This document shows, one piece after another, positions 1-5,535 of a stretch of 10,505 nt of DNA. Origin of the DNA: Patescibacteria group bacterium. Lineage in GTDB: Bacteria > Patescibacteriota > Minisyncoccia > Phycocordibacterales > UBA9973. The translations under genes were made by a program, and so were the position numbers. How positions within the stretch are numbered: position 1 is the stretch's first letter; every line of letters starts with the position of its first letter. The stretch is taken from assembly GCA_019750345.1 (NCBI GenBank), contig JAIEON010000063.1, positions 1-10,505 on the forward strand, in the 5' to 3' direction. Under the pieces are notes generated by a model that ran no database searches, was not told the DNA's origin, and saw only the letters and a program-made list of their open reading frames with translations.

Positions 1-1109
1 ATCTTGAACTCAATCACATCCCCATCTTTAACAATATAGTCACGTCCTTCAGTACGGACTTGCCCTTTGGCACGAGCATTTGCATACGAACCGGATTCTA
101 GAAGGTCGCTCCAGAACACCACTTCAGCACGAATAAACTTTTCCTTGAAGTCTGTATGAATGGCAGTACCAGCGATAGGTGCTGTACTATTTTTGTTAAT
201 AGTCCACGCACGAGTCTCTTCTACCCCAGTGGTGAAAAAGATTTCAAGACCGAGCAGTTTGTAGGCTTCGGCGATAAGGTTGGTTACTCCGTCATCATGC
301 GCTTCCATTTCTTTGCGCATCATGTCTTTTTCTTCTCCTTCGAAATCTTTGAGTTCGTCTTCAATCTTGGCATCAATGACTACGTACCCACTCCCACTTG
401 CAATAATAGTGTCAGTAAGTTCCTTAAACTTTTCAGCATCACTTTCGTCGAGATTACTCGCTCCACTTCGCTTGTTGAGACCGTAGAGGAATTTCTTGGT
501 TGTCAGAAGATTGAGTTGTTTTACCATCTTCACCTGATCTTCTGTCATTTCAGTCACGGTGTTTGCGAGGAGCCCAGCTTCAAGTGCTGCTTCAATACGA
601 GCAAGTACTTCTTCTTCGGCAATTGCAACCTTGTCACCACGCTTTATTTCTTTTACTAAATTAGTACGGCGCTTGGTCACTGTTTCAAAATCAGCAAGAA
701 TGAGCTCGAGGTTGATGACGTTGATATCACGCAATGGATCCACTGATCCGTAGACATGAGCGATCTCTTTCCCTCCTCCGACGATTGGGAAAAGGCGTAC
801 CATTTCTAAAATAGCATCACACTCACGAATGTTTGCGAGGAATTTGTTTCCAAGTCCTTCTCCTTTTGATGCACCTTCTACAAGTCCAGCAATATCAACG
901 AATTCAATAGCCGCAGGAATGGTGCGCTTGGTTTCTGAAAACGCCGCAAGTTTGTCGAGTCGCTCATCAGGTACAGGGACGATACCGACAGACGGATCGA
1001 TAGTACAAAACGGATAGTTTTCTGCTGGTACTCCTTTTTTTGTTAGTGCGTTAAATAATGTCGACTTCCCTACGTTCGGTAGTCCGACAATTCCAATTGA
1101 TAATCCCAT
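1..1109 (-). CDS. ychF: Redox-regulated ATPase / translation-associated GTPase family protein YchF (3' end cut by window)
   Basis: This is YchF/OLA1, an Obg-related cytoplasmic P-loop nucleotidase that associates with ribosomes and is unusual in preferring ATP. The protein starts MGLSIGIVGLPNVGKST, with the P-loop at residues 9-17. The family hallmark NYPFCTIDPSVG follows at about 31-42 and the G3 segment DIAGLVEGASKGEGLGNKFL at about 72-91. The C-terminal TGS-like domain contains TDFKEKFIRAEV and ends near DGDVIEFK. Full codons run to position 3, giving 369 residues. Family members end only a few residues after this motif, so almost nothing is lost. The base-specificity motif is odd: where YchF proteins carry N-x-x-E, this one reads NKRS at 212-215. 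The start at 1109 matches the family N-terminus exactly. A TGGTAGTAT extended -10-like element lies nine bases upstream. Family assignment is essentially certain. Confidence 0.97.
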   Translation of the reverse strand, partial: MGLSIGIVGLPNVGKSTLFNALTKKGVPAENYPFCTIDPSVGIVPVPDERLDKLAAFSETKRTIPAAIEFVDIAGLVEGASKGEGLGNKFLANIRECDAILEMVRLFPIVGGGKEIAHVYGSVDPLRDINVINLELILADFETVTKRRTNLVKEIKRGDKVAIAEEEVLARIEAALEAGLLANTVTEMTEDQVKMVKQLNLLTTKKFLYGLNKRSGASNLDESDAEKFKELTDTIIASGSGYVVIDAKIEDELKDFEGEEKDMMRKEMEAHDDGVTNLIAEAYKLLGLEIFFTTGVEETRAWTINKNSTAPIAGTAIHTDFKEKFIRAEVVFWSDLLESGSYANARAKGQVRTEGRDYIVKDGDVIEFK

Positions 1110-1118
1110 AGTCCCTAC

Positions 1119-1127
1119 ATACTACCA
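1119..1127 (-). promoter_or_regulatory. Candidate extended -10 promoter of ychF
   Basis: On the minus strand this reads TGGTAGTAT: a TGn extension plus a 4/6 match to TATAAT. It ends nine bases before the ychF ATG, so the transcript would carry a leader of only a few bases. The AGGGA just before the ATG is too close (two bases) to be a normal Shine-Dalgarno. The call rests on the same geometry at other genes in this window. Confidence 0.45.
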
Positions 1128-1167
1128 GAAAGTGCTGAAAAGTCATTATTAGTAACCTATTATTAAA

Positions 1168-1196
1168 TTGACAGAATCGATAATAAATTGTAATGT
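1168..1196 (+). promoter_or_regulatory. Candidate promoter region of the small membrane protein gene
   Basis: Two readings compete. A perfect TTGACA at 1168-1173 is followed after 17 bases by TAATGT (1191-1196, 4/6 match), which would start transcription near 1203 and favour the ATG at 1214. Alternatively GATAAT at 1179-1184 (5/6 match) ends eight bases before the ATG at 1193 and would give a leaderless mRNA like other genes here. The sequence alone does not decide between them. Confidence 0.45.
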
Positions 1197-1465
1197 ATGA
1201 AAAATTGAAAATTATGAAAAAGTTACAAACAGTATCACAAGAACAACATCACCGTAATACTTGGCTCAAAATGAAGGGTTTTACTTTTCTTAGTATGTTG
1301 TTCTTTCTCGCAGTTATTACAGTTCTATTTCAAGAATTTGAAAGAGAAGAGTATCAATTTCTTAGTAGTTATTTACTCACCGTAACTAGTCTTTATTTTT
1401 ACTTCTTAGGAATAAAAAATAAAACTATTCTTACTGAGATAGAATCAGAATTACACTGGATCTAG
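1193..1465 (+). CDS. Small two-helix membrane protein, function unknown
   Basis: I do not recognise this 90-residue protein. It has a lysine-rich N-terminus, then two hydrophobic stretches, GFTFLSMLFFLAVITVLF (about 24-41) and YLLTVTSLYFYFLGI (about 60-74). They are joined by an acidic segment (EFEREEYQ), and a short polar tail follows. This suggests a helical hairpin in the membrane with short charged loops. An alternative start at 1214 would remove seven residues and still leave MKKLQTVSQ before the first helix. It is a single-gene unit: divergent from ychF, preceded by promoter-like elements and closed by the strong palindromic terminator at 1485-1508. That framing, plus the coherent membrane topology, is why I accept it as a real gene. 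No domain or partner is evident, and the codon content is very AT-rich compared with its neighbours. Confidence 0.6.
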   Translation: MYEKLKIMKKLQTVSQEQHHRNTWLKMKGFTFLSMLFFLAVITVLFQEFEREEYQFLSSYLLTVTSLYFYFLGIKNKTILTEIESELHWI

Positions 1466-1477
1466 TACCAACCTAAC

Positions 1478-1513
1478 AAAAAAAGCGAAATGAATTAATT
1501 CATTTCGCTTTTT
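1478..1513. terminator. Bidirectional intrinsic terminator
   Basis: A perfect 24-base palindrome at 1485-1508 (left arm GCGAAATGAATT) is flanked by an A-run on the left and a T-run on the right. RNA from either strand forms a hairpin followed by a U-tract. It therefore serves the plus-strand small membrane protein gene (stop at 1465) and the minus-strand 100-residue gene (stop at 1515). Confidence 0.9.
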
Positions 1514-1514
1514 C

Positions 1515-1817
1515 TTATTTTCCGAGGAGTTGCATCAATGGAGCAAGTTCATTGCGATGTTTACTAATCTCGCTTTTATACTTACCCATGACCATTACCG
1601 CAGCGTATTGTTCTGCCATACCGCCATCAACTTTCTCTTTGATTTCTTTTTGCACCTTTTCAAACAGTGCTTTGATCTCTGGATTGCTTTCAAGTGTCTT
1701 CAAACTCTCTGCGAGTTGTGGATTTTCACTCAATGCTTCTGCGATTTTCTCAGCTTGTTCTTTCGGTACGCCCTTCATTTGAAGGGTTTTTTTCATTAAA
1801 AACGATTTGATTCCCAT
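1515..1817 (-). CDS. Conserved-looking helical hypothetical protein (100 aa)
   Basis: This soluble protein has no signal peptide or membrane segment and no domain I can name. Almost the whole length reads as charged, amphipathic helix: basic residues 1-20, then KEQAEKIAEALSENPQLAES (19-38), then EIKALFEKVQKEIKEKV (47-63). A GGMAEQYAAVMVMGKY segment (65-80) and a helical leucine-rich tail follow. The recurring NP-containing turns (SENPQL, ESNPEI) suggest short helices separated by caps, as in small adaptor or regulatory proteins. The start at 1817 is supported by a TGCTATACT extended -10 ending seven bases upstream, predicting a leaderless mRNA. It lies 37 bases downstream of the pilin gene on the same strand with no terminator between, so read-through from the pilin is possible. 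It ends at the shared bidirectional terminator. Confidence 0.85.
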   Translation of the reverse strand: MGIKSFLMKKTLQMKGVPKEQAEKIAEALSENPQLAESLKTLESNPEIKALFEKVQKEIKEKVDGGMAEQYAAVMVMGKYKSEISKHRNELAPLMQLLGK

Positions 1818-1824
1818 ATCAGTC

Positions 1825-1833
1825 AGTATAGCA
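1825..1833 (-). promoter_or_regulatory. Extended -10 promoter, leaderless, for the 100-aa protein gene
   Basis: On the minus strand this reads TGCTATACT, an extended -10. It ends seven bases before the ATG at 1817, so transcription should begin at or next to the start codon. No good -35 is seen 17 bases upstream, and the TGn extension may compensate. Confidence 0.7.
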
Positions 1834-1854
1834 TTTATAACAATGTTCTAAAAA

Positions 1855-2319
1855 TCAAGAGTTGTTAAAGCAATAATTAGGAGCGGAGCCGTGAGAATCG
1901 AACGAATGATAAAAGCAGTTCCCTAGAGTTGCGCTCTCAGCAGTTGTAGGCTTTTCTAACTTCGCCCATACTGTATAACGATCAGCAGATGCATCGATTA
2001 AATATCCGTCCATTATAATAGCCGGGAGAAAACCTTCAGTAACCATTTTTTCAGCGTGTCGATAGCTCATACCAGCAAACCAGTCACTGTTCCAAGTAGC
2101 AGTCCCAGATGGCCCTCCGGTATAATATACTCCATATTTATCCTTCCACAATTCCATTGCTATGGCAATTTGTCGAAAATCTGATTTTCTTCTTGCGTCA
2201 CGAGCTTTTGCCCGTGCAGAATTAAGACTAGCAAGAACAACTGCAGCAAGGATACCTATGATAGCAATAACAACAAGGAGTTCAATAAGTGTAAAACCTC
2301 TTTTAAGAGAATACTTCAT
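1855..2319 (-). CDS. Type IV pilin-like protein (prepilin with N-terminal methylation motif)
   Basis: This 154-residue prepilin has a short basic leader, MKYSLKRG, then the canonical FTLIELLVVIAIIGILAAVVL helix. Prepilin peptidase should cut between Gly8 and Phe9, and Glu13 is the conserved Glu5 of the mature protein. The N-terminal helix continues through SARAKARDARRKSDFRQIAI, a pattern typical of Patescibacteria pilins and pseudopilins. The globular part is short and aromatic (WNSDWFAGMSYRH). Two cysteines, C135 and C150, sit near the end where a disulfide-bonded D-loop is usual. The ATG at 2319 is preferred over an in-frame TTG two codons upstream, because the perfect TGATATAAT promoter ends eight bases before the ATG. 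No pilus-assembly genes (pilB, pilC, pilD, pilT) are in the window, so major versus minor pilin cannot be decided. The stop codon is TGA. Confidence 0.93.
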   Translation of the reverse strand: MKYSLKRGFTLIELLVVIAIIGILAAVVLASLNSARAKARDARRKSDFRQIAIAMELWKDKYGVYYTGGPSGTATWNSDWFAGMSYRHAEKMVTEGFLPAIIMDGYLIDASADRYTVWAKLEKPTTAESATLGNCFYHSFDSHGSAPNYCFNNS

Positions 2320-2327
2320 GTACAAAA

Positions 2328-2336
2328 ATTATATCA
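2328..2336 (-). promoter_or_regulatory. Consensus extended -10 promoter of the pilin gene
   Basis: On the minus strand this reads TGATATAAT, a perfect extended -10. It ends eight bases before the ATG at 2319 and predicts a leaderless or near-leaderless transcript. There is no recognisable -35. The element lies inside the 49-base divergent gap shared with the glycosylase gene. Confidence 0.75.
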
Positions 2337-2352
2337 TGAATATAGGTACTGC

Positions 2353-2361
2353 TGTTATACT
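2353..2361 (+). promoter_or_regulatory. Extended -10 promoter, leaderless, for the uracil-DNA glycosylase gene
   Basis: TGTTATACT ends seven bases before the ATG at 2369. No Shine-Dalgarno is present, so the mRNA should start at or beside the ATG. It points away from the pilin promoter, whose -10 box lies about 20 bases to the left. Confidence 0.7.
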
Positions 2362-2368
2362 TCAACTA

Positions 2369-2995
2369 ATGACGCCTGCGCAAAAGCTTTTTAAACTACA
2401 TCAAAAATACGATGACGCAAATACCTGTGATCTTAAGACCACAGCAACTCAAGCGGTCTTTGGTGACGGTAGTCCTATAGCCGATATTGTTTTTATAGGT
2501 GAAGCACCGGGTAAAAAAGAAGATCTTGAAGGTAAACCATTCATTGGTGCAGCCGGGAAATTCCTAGATGAAATGTTAGGAAGTATCGGGATGACACGCG
2601 GCCGCGCTTCAACGGACGGTGCGCGGCATGATTTCGCAAAATCAGACGTGTATATCACCAACGTTGTAAAATATCGCCCACCAAACAATCGCGACCCACT
2701 CCCCGAAGAAAAAGAAGCATGTCGAGCATGGCTCGAGGCAGAACTCACCCTCATCAACCCGAAACTCATTGTCTTCTTGGGTCGTCATGCGATGAGTAAT
2801 TTCTTTCCGGAAGAAAAAATCTCCAGTGCACATGGTAAACTGATAAACAAAAAAATACCCGGTATTGCTACCACGTATTTCTTACCACTCTATCACCCCG
2901 CAGCAGCACTCTACAACGGAGGTTTGCGCCAGGAACTGCTGAAAGATTTTAAACAAATTCCACTCACATTAAAAAAGATTTCGAAAACTAACTAA
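2369..2995 (+). CDS. Uracil-DNA glycosylase, family-4-like, with degenerate iron-sulfur site
   Basis: This 208-residue protein of the UDG superfamily should remove uracil from DNA at the start of base excision repair. It shows VFGDGSPIADIVFIGEAPG (30-48, active-site motif GEAPGKKED at 44-52), GKPFIGAAGKFLDEML, YITNVVKYRPPNNRDP (95-110), IVFLGRHA and the catalytic-region LYHPAAALYN with His176. Family-4 enzymes hold a 4Fe-4S cluster with four cysteines. By alignment from memory, the second (C20) and fourth (C118) are present, while the first is Ala17 and the third is Tyr102 in VVKYRPP. An insert of about 15 residues (76-91) lies before VYITN and is encoded by an unusually GC-rich stretch. The reading frame is open from 2162, but the family N-terminus and the TGTTATACT promoter support the ATG at 2369. 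Its 3' end overlaps the convergent methyltransferase gene by eight bases. Confidence 0.92.
   Translation: MTPAQKLFKLHQKYDDANTCDLKTTATQAVFGDGSPIADIVFIGEAPGKKEDLEGKPFIGAAGKFLDEMLGSIGMTRGRASTDGARHDFAKSDVYITNVVKYRPPNNRDPLPEEKEACRAWLEAELTLINPKLIVFLGRHAMSNFFPEEKISSAHGKLINKKIPGIATTYFLPLYHPAAALYNGGLRQELLKDFKQIPLTLKKISKTN
2601..2627 (+). repeat. GC-rich perfect inverted repeat inside the glycosylase gene
   Basis: GCCGCGC (2601-2607) and GCGCGGC (2621-2627) are exact reverse complements separated by 13 bases. The stem is wholly G/C in an otherwise AT-rich window. It coincides with the stretch encoding the extra residues of the glycosylase. Short ATGA copies at 2591 and 2628 flank it but could be chance. 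Confidence 0.6.
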
Positions 2996-3758
2996 TCTTT
3001 CGAAGCTCGATCGCCATGAACATCGGGATTTCTTTACGAGCAGCATCTTCGGCAACCTGTCGAGGACCGGCATCAGATTTCTTGTGTGAGATCCATTCTT
3101 CGAGGTTTGTAATAGCGAATCCTGCATTACGAAATGCTTTGACATACCACTGCAGCGATCGGTGAAAGGTGGTCGTGACTTCTTTCTTTCCACCTTTATT
3201 ATGTGGAGTAAGTTCGATAGGAATCGCAACTTCAGAAAGATATTTTTGAGTCTTGCGATATTGAATACCAGCCTTCATGTCATACCCCCAATCACTGTGT
3301 TGAGGAATACGAAATGCGGGATGAAGTAATACAAGCACTACCTTCCCTGCATTTTTTAGACAATCATTCATACCCTCGAGAACTTTTGAAATGTTTTTAA
3401 TATTTTCAAATGCTAATACAGAAAATACTGCGTCAAATGTTCCAAGCTTCATTGTGGGCAACTTTTCTGCGTCCCCCACTCGATAACTCTCATTCGTTTG
3501 AGCGATACGCGCAGCGAGTTCTATAAGCTCAGAAGAACTATCTACTCCTACAACAGTAGTACCCATTTCAGCAATAAGGCGAGCAAAATAACCCTGTCCA
3601 CAAGCAACATCAAGTACTCGATCAGTCGGAGATAGGGCGAGCATCCGAGCCAAATTCGGTGCGATTACTTTCGCCTGATAGGTATCATCCCCTTTGAGAT
3701 AGTTGTCATACCAGTGCGCTACATTGTTCCAGTTTGTTTCGTTATTATTATTTGTCAT
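2988..3758 (-). CDS. Class I SAM-dependent methyltransferase
   Basis: This 256-residue cytoplasmic methyltransferase has a Rossmann fold. Motif I is RVLDVACGQGYFARLIAEMG (47-66). The acidic end of strand 2 is VVGVDSS (69-75), motif II is GDAEKLP near 95-101, and motif III is the FDAVFSVLAFENI stretch (108-120). The second half, with LHPAFRIP and RSLQWYVKAFRNAGF, is typical of methyltransferases acting on small molecules or unknown substrates. The substrate cannot be read from the sequence. A quinone methyltransferase role is tempting because of the neighbour, but no UbiE-specific signature was seen. The ATG follows the TAA of the upstream flavoprotein gene after a single base, and no Shine-Dalgarno lies at a usable distance. 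Translation is therefore probably coupled to the upstream gene in one operon driven from 4928-4933. The N-terminus is asparagine-rich (NNNNETNWNN). Confidence 0.93.
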   Translation of the reverse strand: MTNNNNETNWNNVAHWYDNYLKGDDTYQAKVIAPNLARMLALSPTDRVLDVACGQGYFARLIAEMGTTVVGVDSSSELIELAARIAQTNESYRVGDAEKLPTMKLGTFDAVFSVLAFENIKNISKVLEGMNDCLKNAGKVVLVLLHPAFRIPQHSDWGYDMKAGIQYRKTQKYLSEVAIPIELTPHNKGGKKEVTTTFHRSLQWYVKAFRNAGFAITNLEEWISHKKSDAGPRQVAEDAARKEIPMFMAIELRKIS

Positions 3759-3759
3759 G

Positions 3760-4920
3760 TTATTTAGTGATACTCCACTTATACTGCCAATCGATCAATC
3801 GACGAAGTATGCTCGGTAACACTCCGCACCATAGCATAGACTGGTGAGAAAACAGTGCCCAGTTCTTCCCTATCGGAATGACAAAAGTTGGTACGTGTGG
3901 TTTGTAAGGAGTGAGATTTTTTCCTCTTATCATTCGAGTAATCGTTTTTCCAATATACTTTCCGTTATGAATTGCAGTTTGAGCTAGTCCACTATACTCT
4001 GTTGCAGCACCATCTCCAGCAATAAATACTCGATCATCTGTAGGAAGTGTTAGATAATCTGTCACTACTACACGTTTTCTTTCACTCAGAGTGACTCCAG
4101 ATATTGTAGAATATTCATTATTAATAGAGGTACCAGCAGTCCATATGACGGTTCCTGTTTTTACTTCCATATCGTTTAACACTACTTCATCGATGTCTTC
4201 TGATTGCAGTGCTCGATTAGTAAACACATTTACCCCCAGAGTGCGGATACGCGCTTCAGCAATACGAGAAATTTTTTCACTCATTGTAGGAAGTAACCGA
4301 GAAGAAGCCTCAATCAAATCTATTGTCACCAAAGAACTATCGATACCATGAATTTTTGCTCGTTTAACAAGATAGTGTTTAAGCGTTGCTGCAACCTCTA
4401 ATCCTGAGGGGCCTCCTCCGACAACAAGAGTATGTAATCGAGCAACAGCATCATTTTTTTCGAGTGTCTTTGCACTTGCTAATACACTTTCAAAATGAGC
4501 CTTGAGAGCGAGTGCCGAATCAACAGATTTGAAACTAAATGATCGCTCTTTGAGTCCTGGAATATTAAAATAATTTACCTCACTTCCCAGTGCCACAACT
4601 ACATAATCATAGGGTAAGAGTGTCTCCACTCCTTTGTGTAGCGCTATCACAACTCGGCGTTCGTGGTCGACCCTAGAAAACGTTGCCCGGAGAATATGAA
4701 CTCGTTCTGGAAAAATACTAGTGAGCGGAAAAGCAGCCTCAGACTGATTGGCATCTGTTACTAGTCCATACAAACTCGGGTAATAGGTCATGTAGTCTTT
4801 GTCTGTTACTACAGTAATTTTGGCATTTACATGAGTCTTAAGGAGCGTTTTTACTACCGCAACACCTGCAAATCCTGCCCCTACCACTATGATATTTGCT
4901 ACTGTTTTCTGTGTTTTCAT
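3760..4920 (-). CDS. Type II NADH dehydrogenase-like FAD/NAD(P)-binding oxidoreductase
   Basis: This 386-residue flavoprotein of the pyridine nucleotide-disulfide reductase superfamily resembles NDH-2. NDH-2 passes electrons from NADH to membrane quinone without pumping protons. The FAD-binding GAGFAG lies at 14-19 and the NAD-binding TLVVGGGPSGLEVA at 164-177. ATG-type motifs are VVVALGS (107-113) and VIWTAGT (258-264), and the second FAD contact is RVFIAGDGAA (297-306). The C-terminal stretch SMLWCGVLPSILRRLIDWQY could form the amphipathic membrane-docking helix usual for NDH-2. The reading frame is open from 5019, but the conserved dinucleotide fold and a TATACT box seven bases upstream place the start at the ATG at 4920. 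The methyltransferase follows one base after the stop. No cytochrome oxidase or other respiratory gene is visible, so a role in NADH recycling or oxygen scavenging is inference. A sulfide:quinone-reductase-like enzyme is less likely. Confidence 0.9.
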   Translation of the reverse strand: MKTQKTVANIIVVGAGFAGVAVVKTLLKTHVNAKITVVTDKDYMTYYPSLYGLVTDANQSEAAFPLTSIFPERVHILRATFSRVDHERRVVIALHKGVETLLPYDYVVVALGSEVNYFNIPGLKERSFSFKSVDSALALKAHFESVLASAKTLEKNDAVARLHTLVVGGGPSGLEVAATLKHYLVKRAKIHGIDSSLVTIDLIEASSRLLPTMSEKISRIAEARIRTLGVNVFTNRALQSEDIDEVVLNDMEVKTGTVIWTAGTSINNEYSTISGVTLSERKRVVVTDYLTLPTDDRVFIAGDGAATEYSGLAQTAIHNGKYIGKTITRMIRGKNLTPYKPHVPTFVIPIGKNWALFSHQSMLWCGVLPSILRRLIDWQYKWSITK

Positions 4921-4927
4921 AGTTCTC

Positions 4928-4956
4928 AGTATAGCCTGTATCCCTATAATGCCCAA
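4928..4956 (-). promoter_or_regulatory. Leaderless promoter of the flavoprotein-methyltransferase operon
   Basis: On the minus strand TATACT (4933-4928) ends seven bases before the ATG at 4920. A weak TTGGGC -35 (4956-4951) lies 17 bases upstream of it. It overlaps the divergent TATAAT of the sigma-factor gene at 4945-4950, so the two promoters share about 30 bases of DNA. Confidence 0.65.
4945..4950 (+). promoter_or_regulatory. Candidate -10 box of the sigma-factor gene
   Basis: A perfect TATAAT would start transcription near 4957, leaving a leader of about 20 bases before the ATG at 4977 with no Shine-Dalgarno. No TTGACA-like -35 is present. A second box, TATACT at 4986-4991, lies six bases before an in-frame GTG at 4998 and would make a leaderless mRNA with a start 21 bases later. 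Confidence 0.5.
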
Positions 4957-4976
4957 AAAGCCTTTTAAACCAGTAT

Positions 4977-5528
4977 ATGAGCGTGTATACTTGTAAGGTG
5001 CAAGACTCTGAATCGTCACAAAAGAAGACCGAAGAAGTTTTTTTTGACATGATACAAGCTTATGAGGACGCGATTTTTCGCTTTATTTACTTTAGAGTAA
5101 ACGACCGAGCAACCGCCCTCGACATTACCCAGGATACGTTTACCAAAACGTGGCTCTATCTAACTCGTGGAAATACCATTGAATACCCCGAAGCATTCCT
5201 TTACAGGGCTGCCAAGAACGCTCTGGTGGACTACTACAAGAAATCAAAGTCATCCTCCCTGGATTCATTACTAGATGCAGGCTACGACCCTGGCAGCTAC
5301 GCTGTCACGGATGAAGTCCTTCGCCAAGATGATATACAAACTGTTCGTACTATTCTCGACACACTGAACGAAGACGACAAACAGATAATGTTCCTCCGTT
5401 TCGCGGAAGAAAAGCCTATCGAAGAAATAGCCACACTCTATGGCAAAAGCGTAAATGCAATGACGGTACAAATACACCGTATTATAAAGAAATTACGAGG
5501 TCGGTACACAGATTCACAAATACTATAA
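4977..5528 (+). CDS. ECF-type RNA polymerase sigma factor (sigma-70 family)
   Basis: This 183-residue alternative sigma factor should direct RNA polymerase to a dedicated promoter set. Region 2 covers about 21-90: FRFIYFRVNDRATALDITQD (core binding and -10 recognition) and the following AFLYRAAKNALVDYYKK. A linker with LDSLLDAGYDPGSYAV comes next. Region 4 at about 125-175, LNEDDKQIMFLRFAEEKPIE then IATLYGKSVNAMTVQIHRII, is the helix-turn-helix for the -35. There is no region 1.1 or 3, as expected for ECF members. The first seven residues (MSVYTCK) look non-family, so the in-frame GTG at 4998 with a TATACT box six bases upstream is a realistic alternative start. The DUF5667-type membrane protein gene begins seven bases after the stop, the usual place for an anti-sigma gene. 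It is divergent from the NDH-2-like gene across only 56 bases. Confidence 0.93.
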   Translation: MSVYTCKVQDSESSQKKTEEVFFDMIQAYEDAIFRFIYFRVNDRATALDITQDTFTKTWLYLTRGNTIEYPEAFLYRAAKNALVDYYKKSKSSSLDSLLDAGYDPGSYAVTDEVLRQDDIQTVRTILDTLNEDDKQIMFLRFAEEKPIEEIATLYGKSVNAMTVQIHRIIKKLRGRYTDSQIL

Positions 5529-5535
5529 CCCTTTT

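Noticed and set aside
156..659. Open reading frame of about 167 codons on the plus strand
   Set aside because: It lies antisense to ychF, whose motifs are unmistakable. Its translation is Phe/Ser-rich with no domain sense, and no promoter or start signal precedes it.
2162..2368. N-terminal extension of the glycosylase frame
   Set aside because: It is antisense to the pilin N-terminus. The extra residues are not part of the glycosylase family, and a promoter sits at 2353-2361, just before the ATG at 2369.
4921..5019. N-terminal extension of the flavoprotein frame
   Set aside because: It would overlap the sigma-factor gene and run through the TATACT promoter. The family's dinucleotide-binding fold begins right after the ATG at 4920.
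5524..5529. TATAAC box as a definite internal promoter for the DUF5667-type gene
   Set aside because: It is a one-off match overlapping the sigma stop codon without a TGn extension. Translation coupling within the operon explains the start equally well, so it is only mentioned under the gene.
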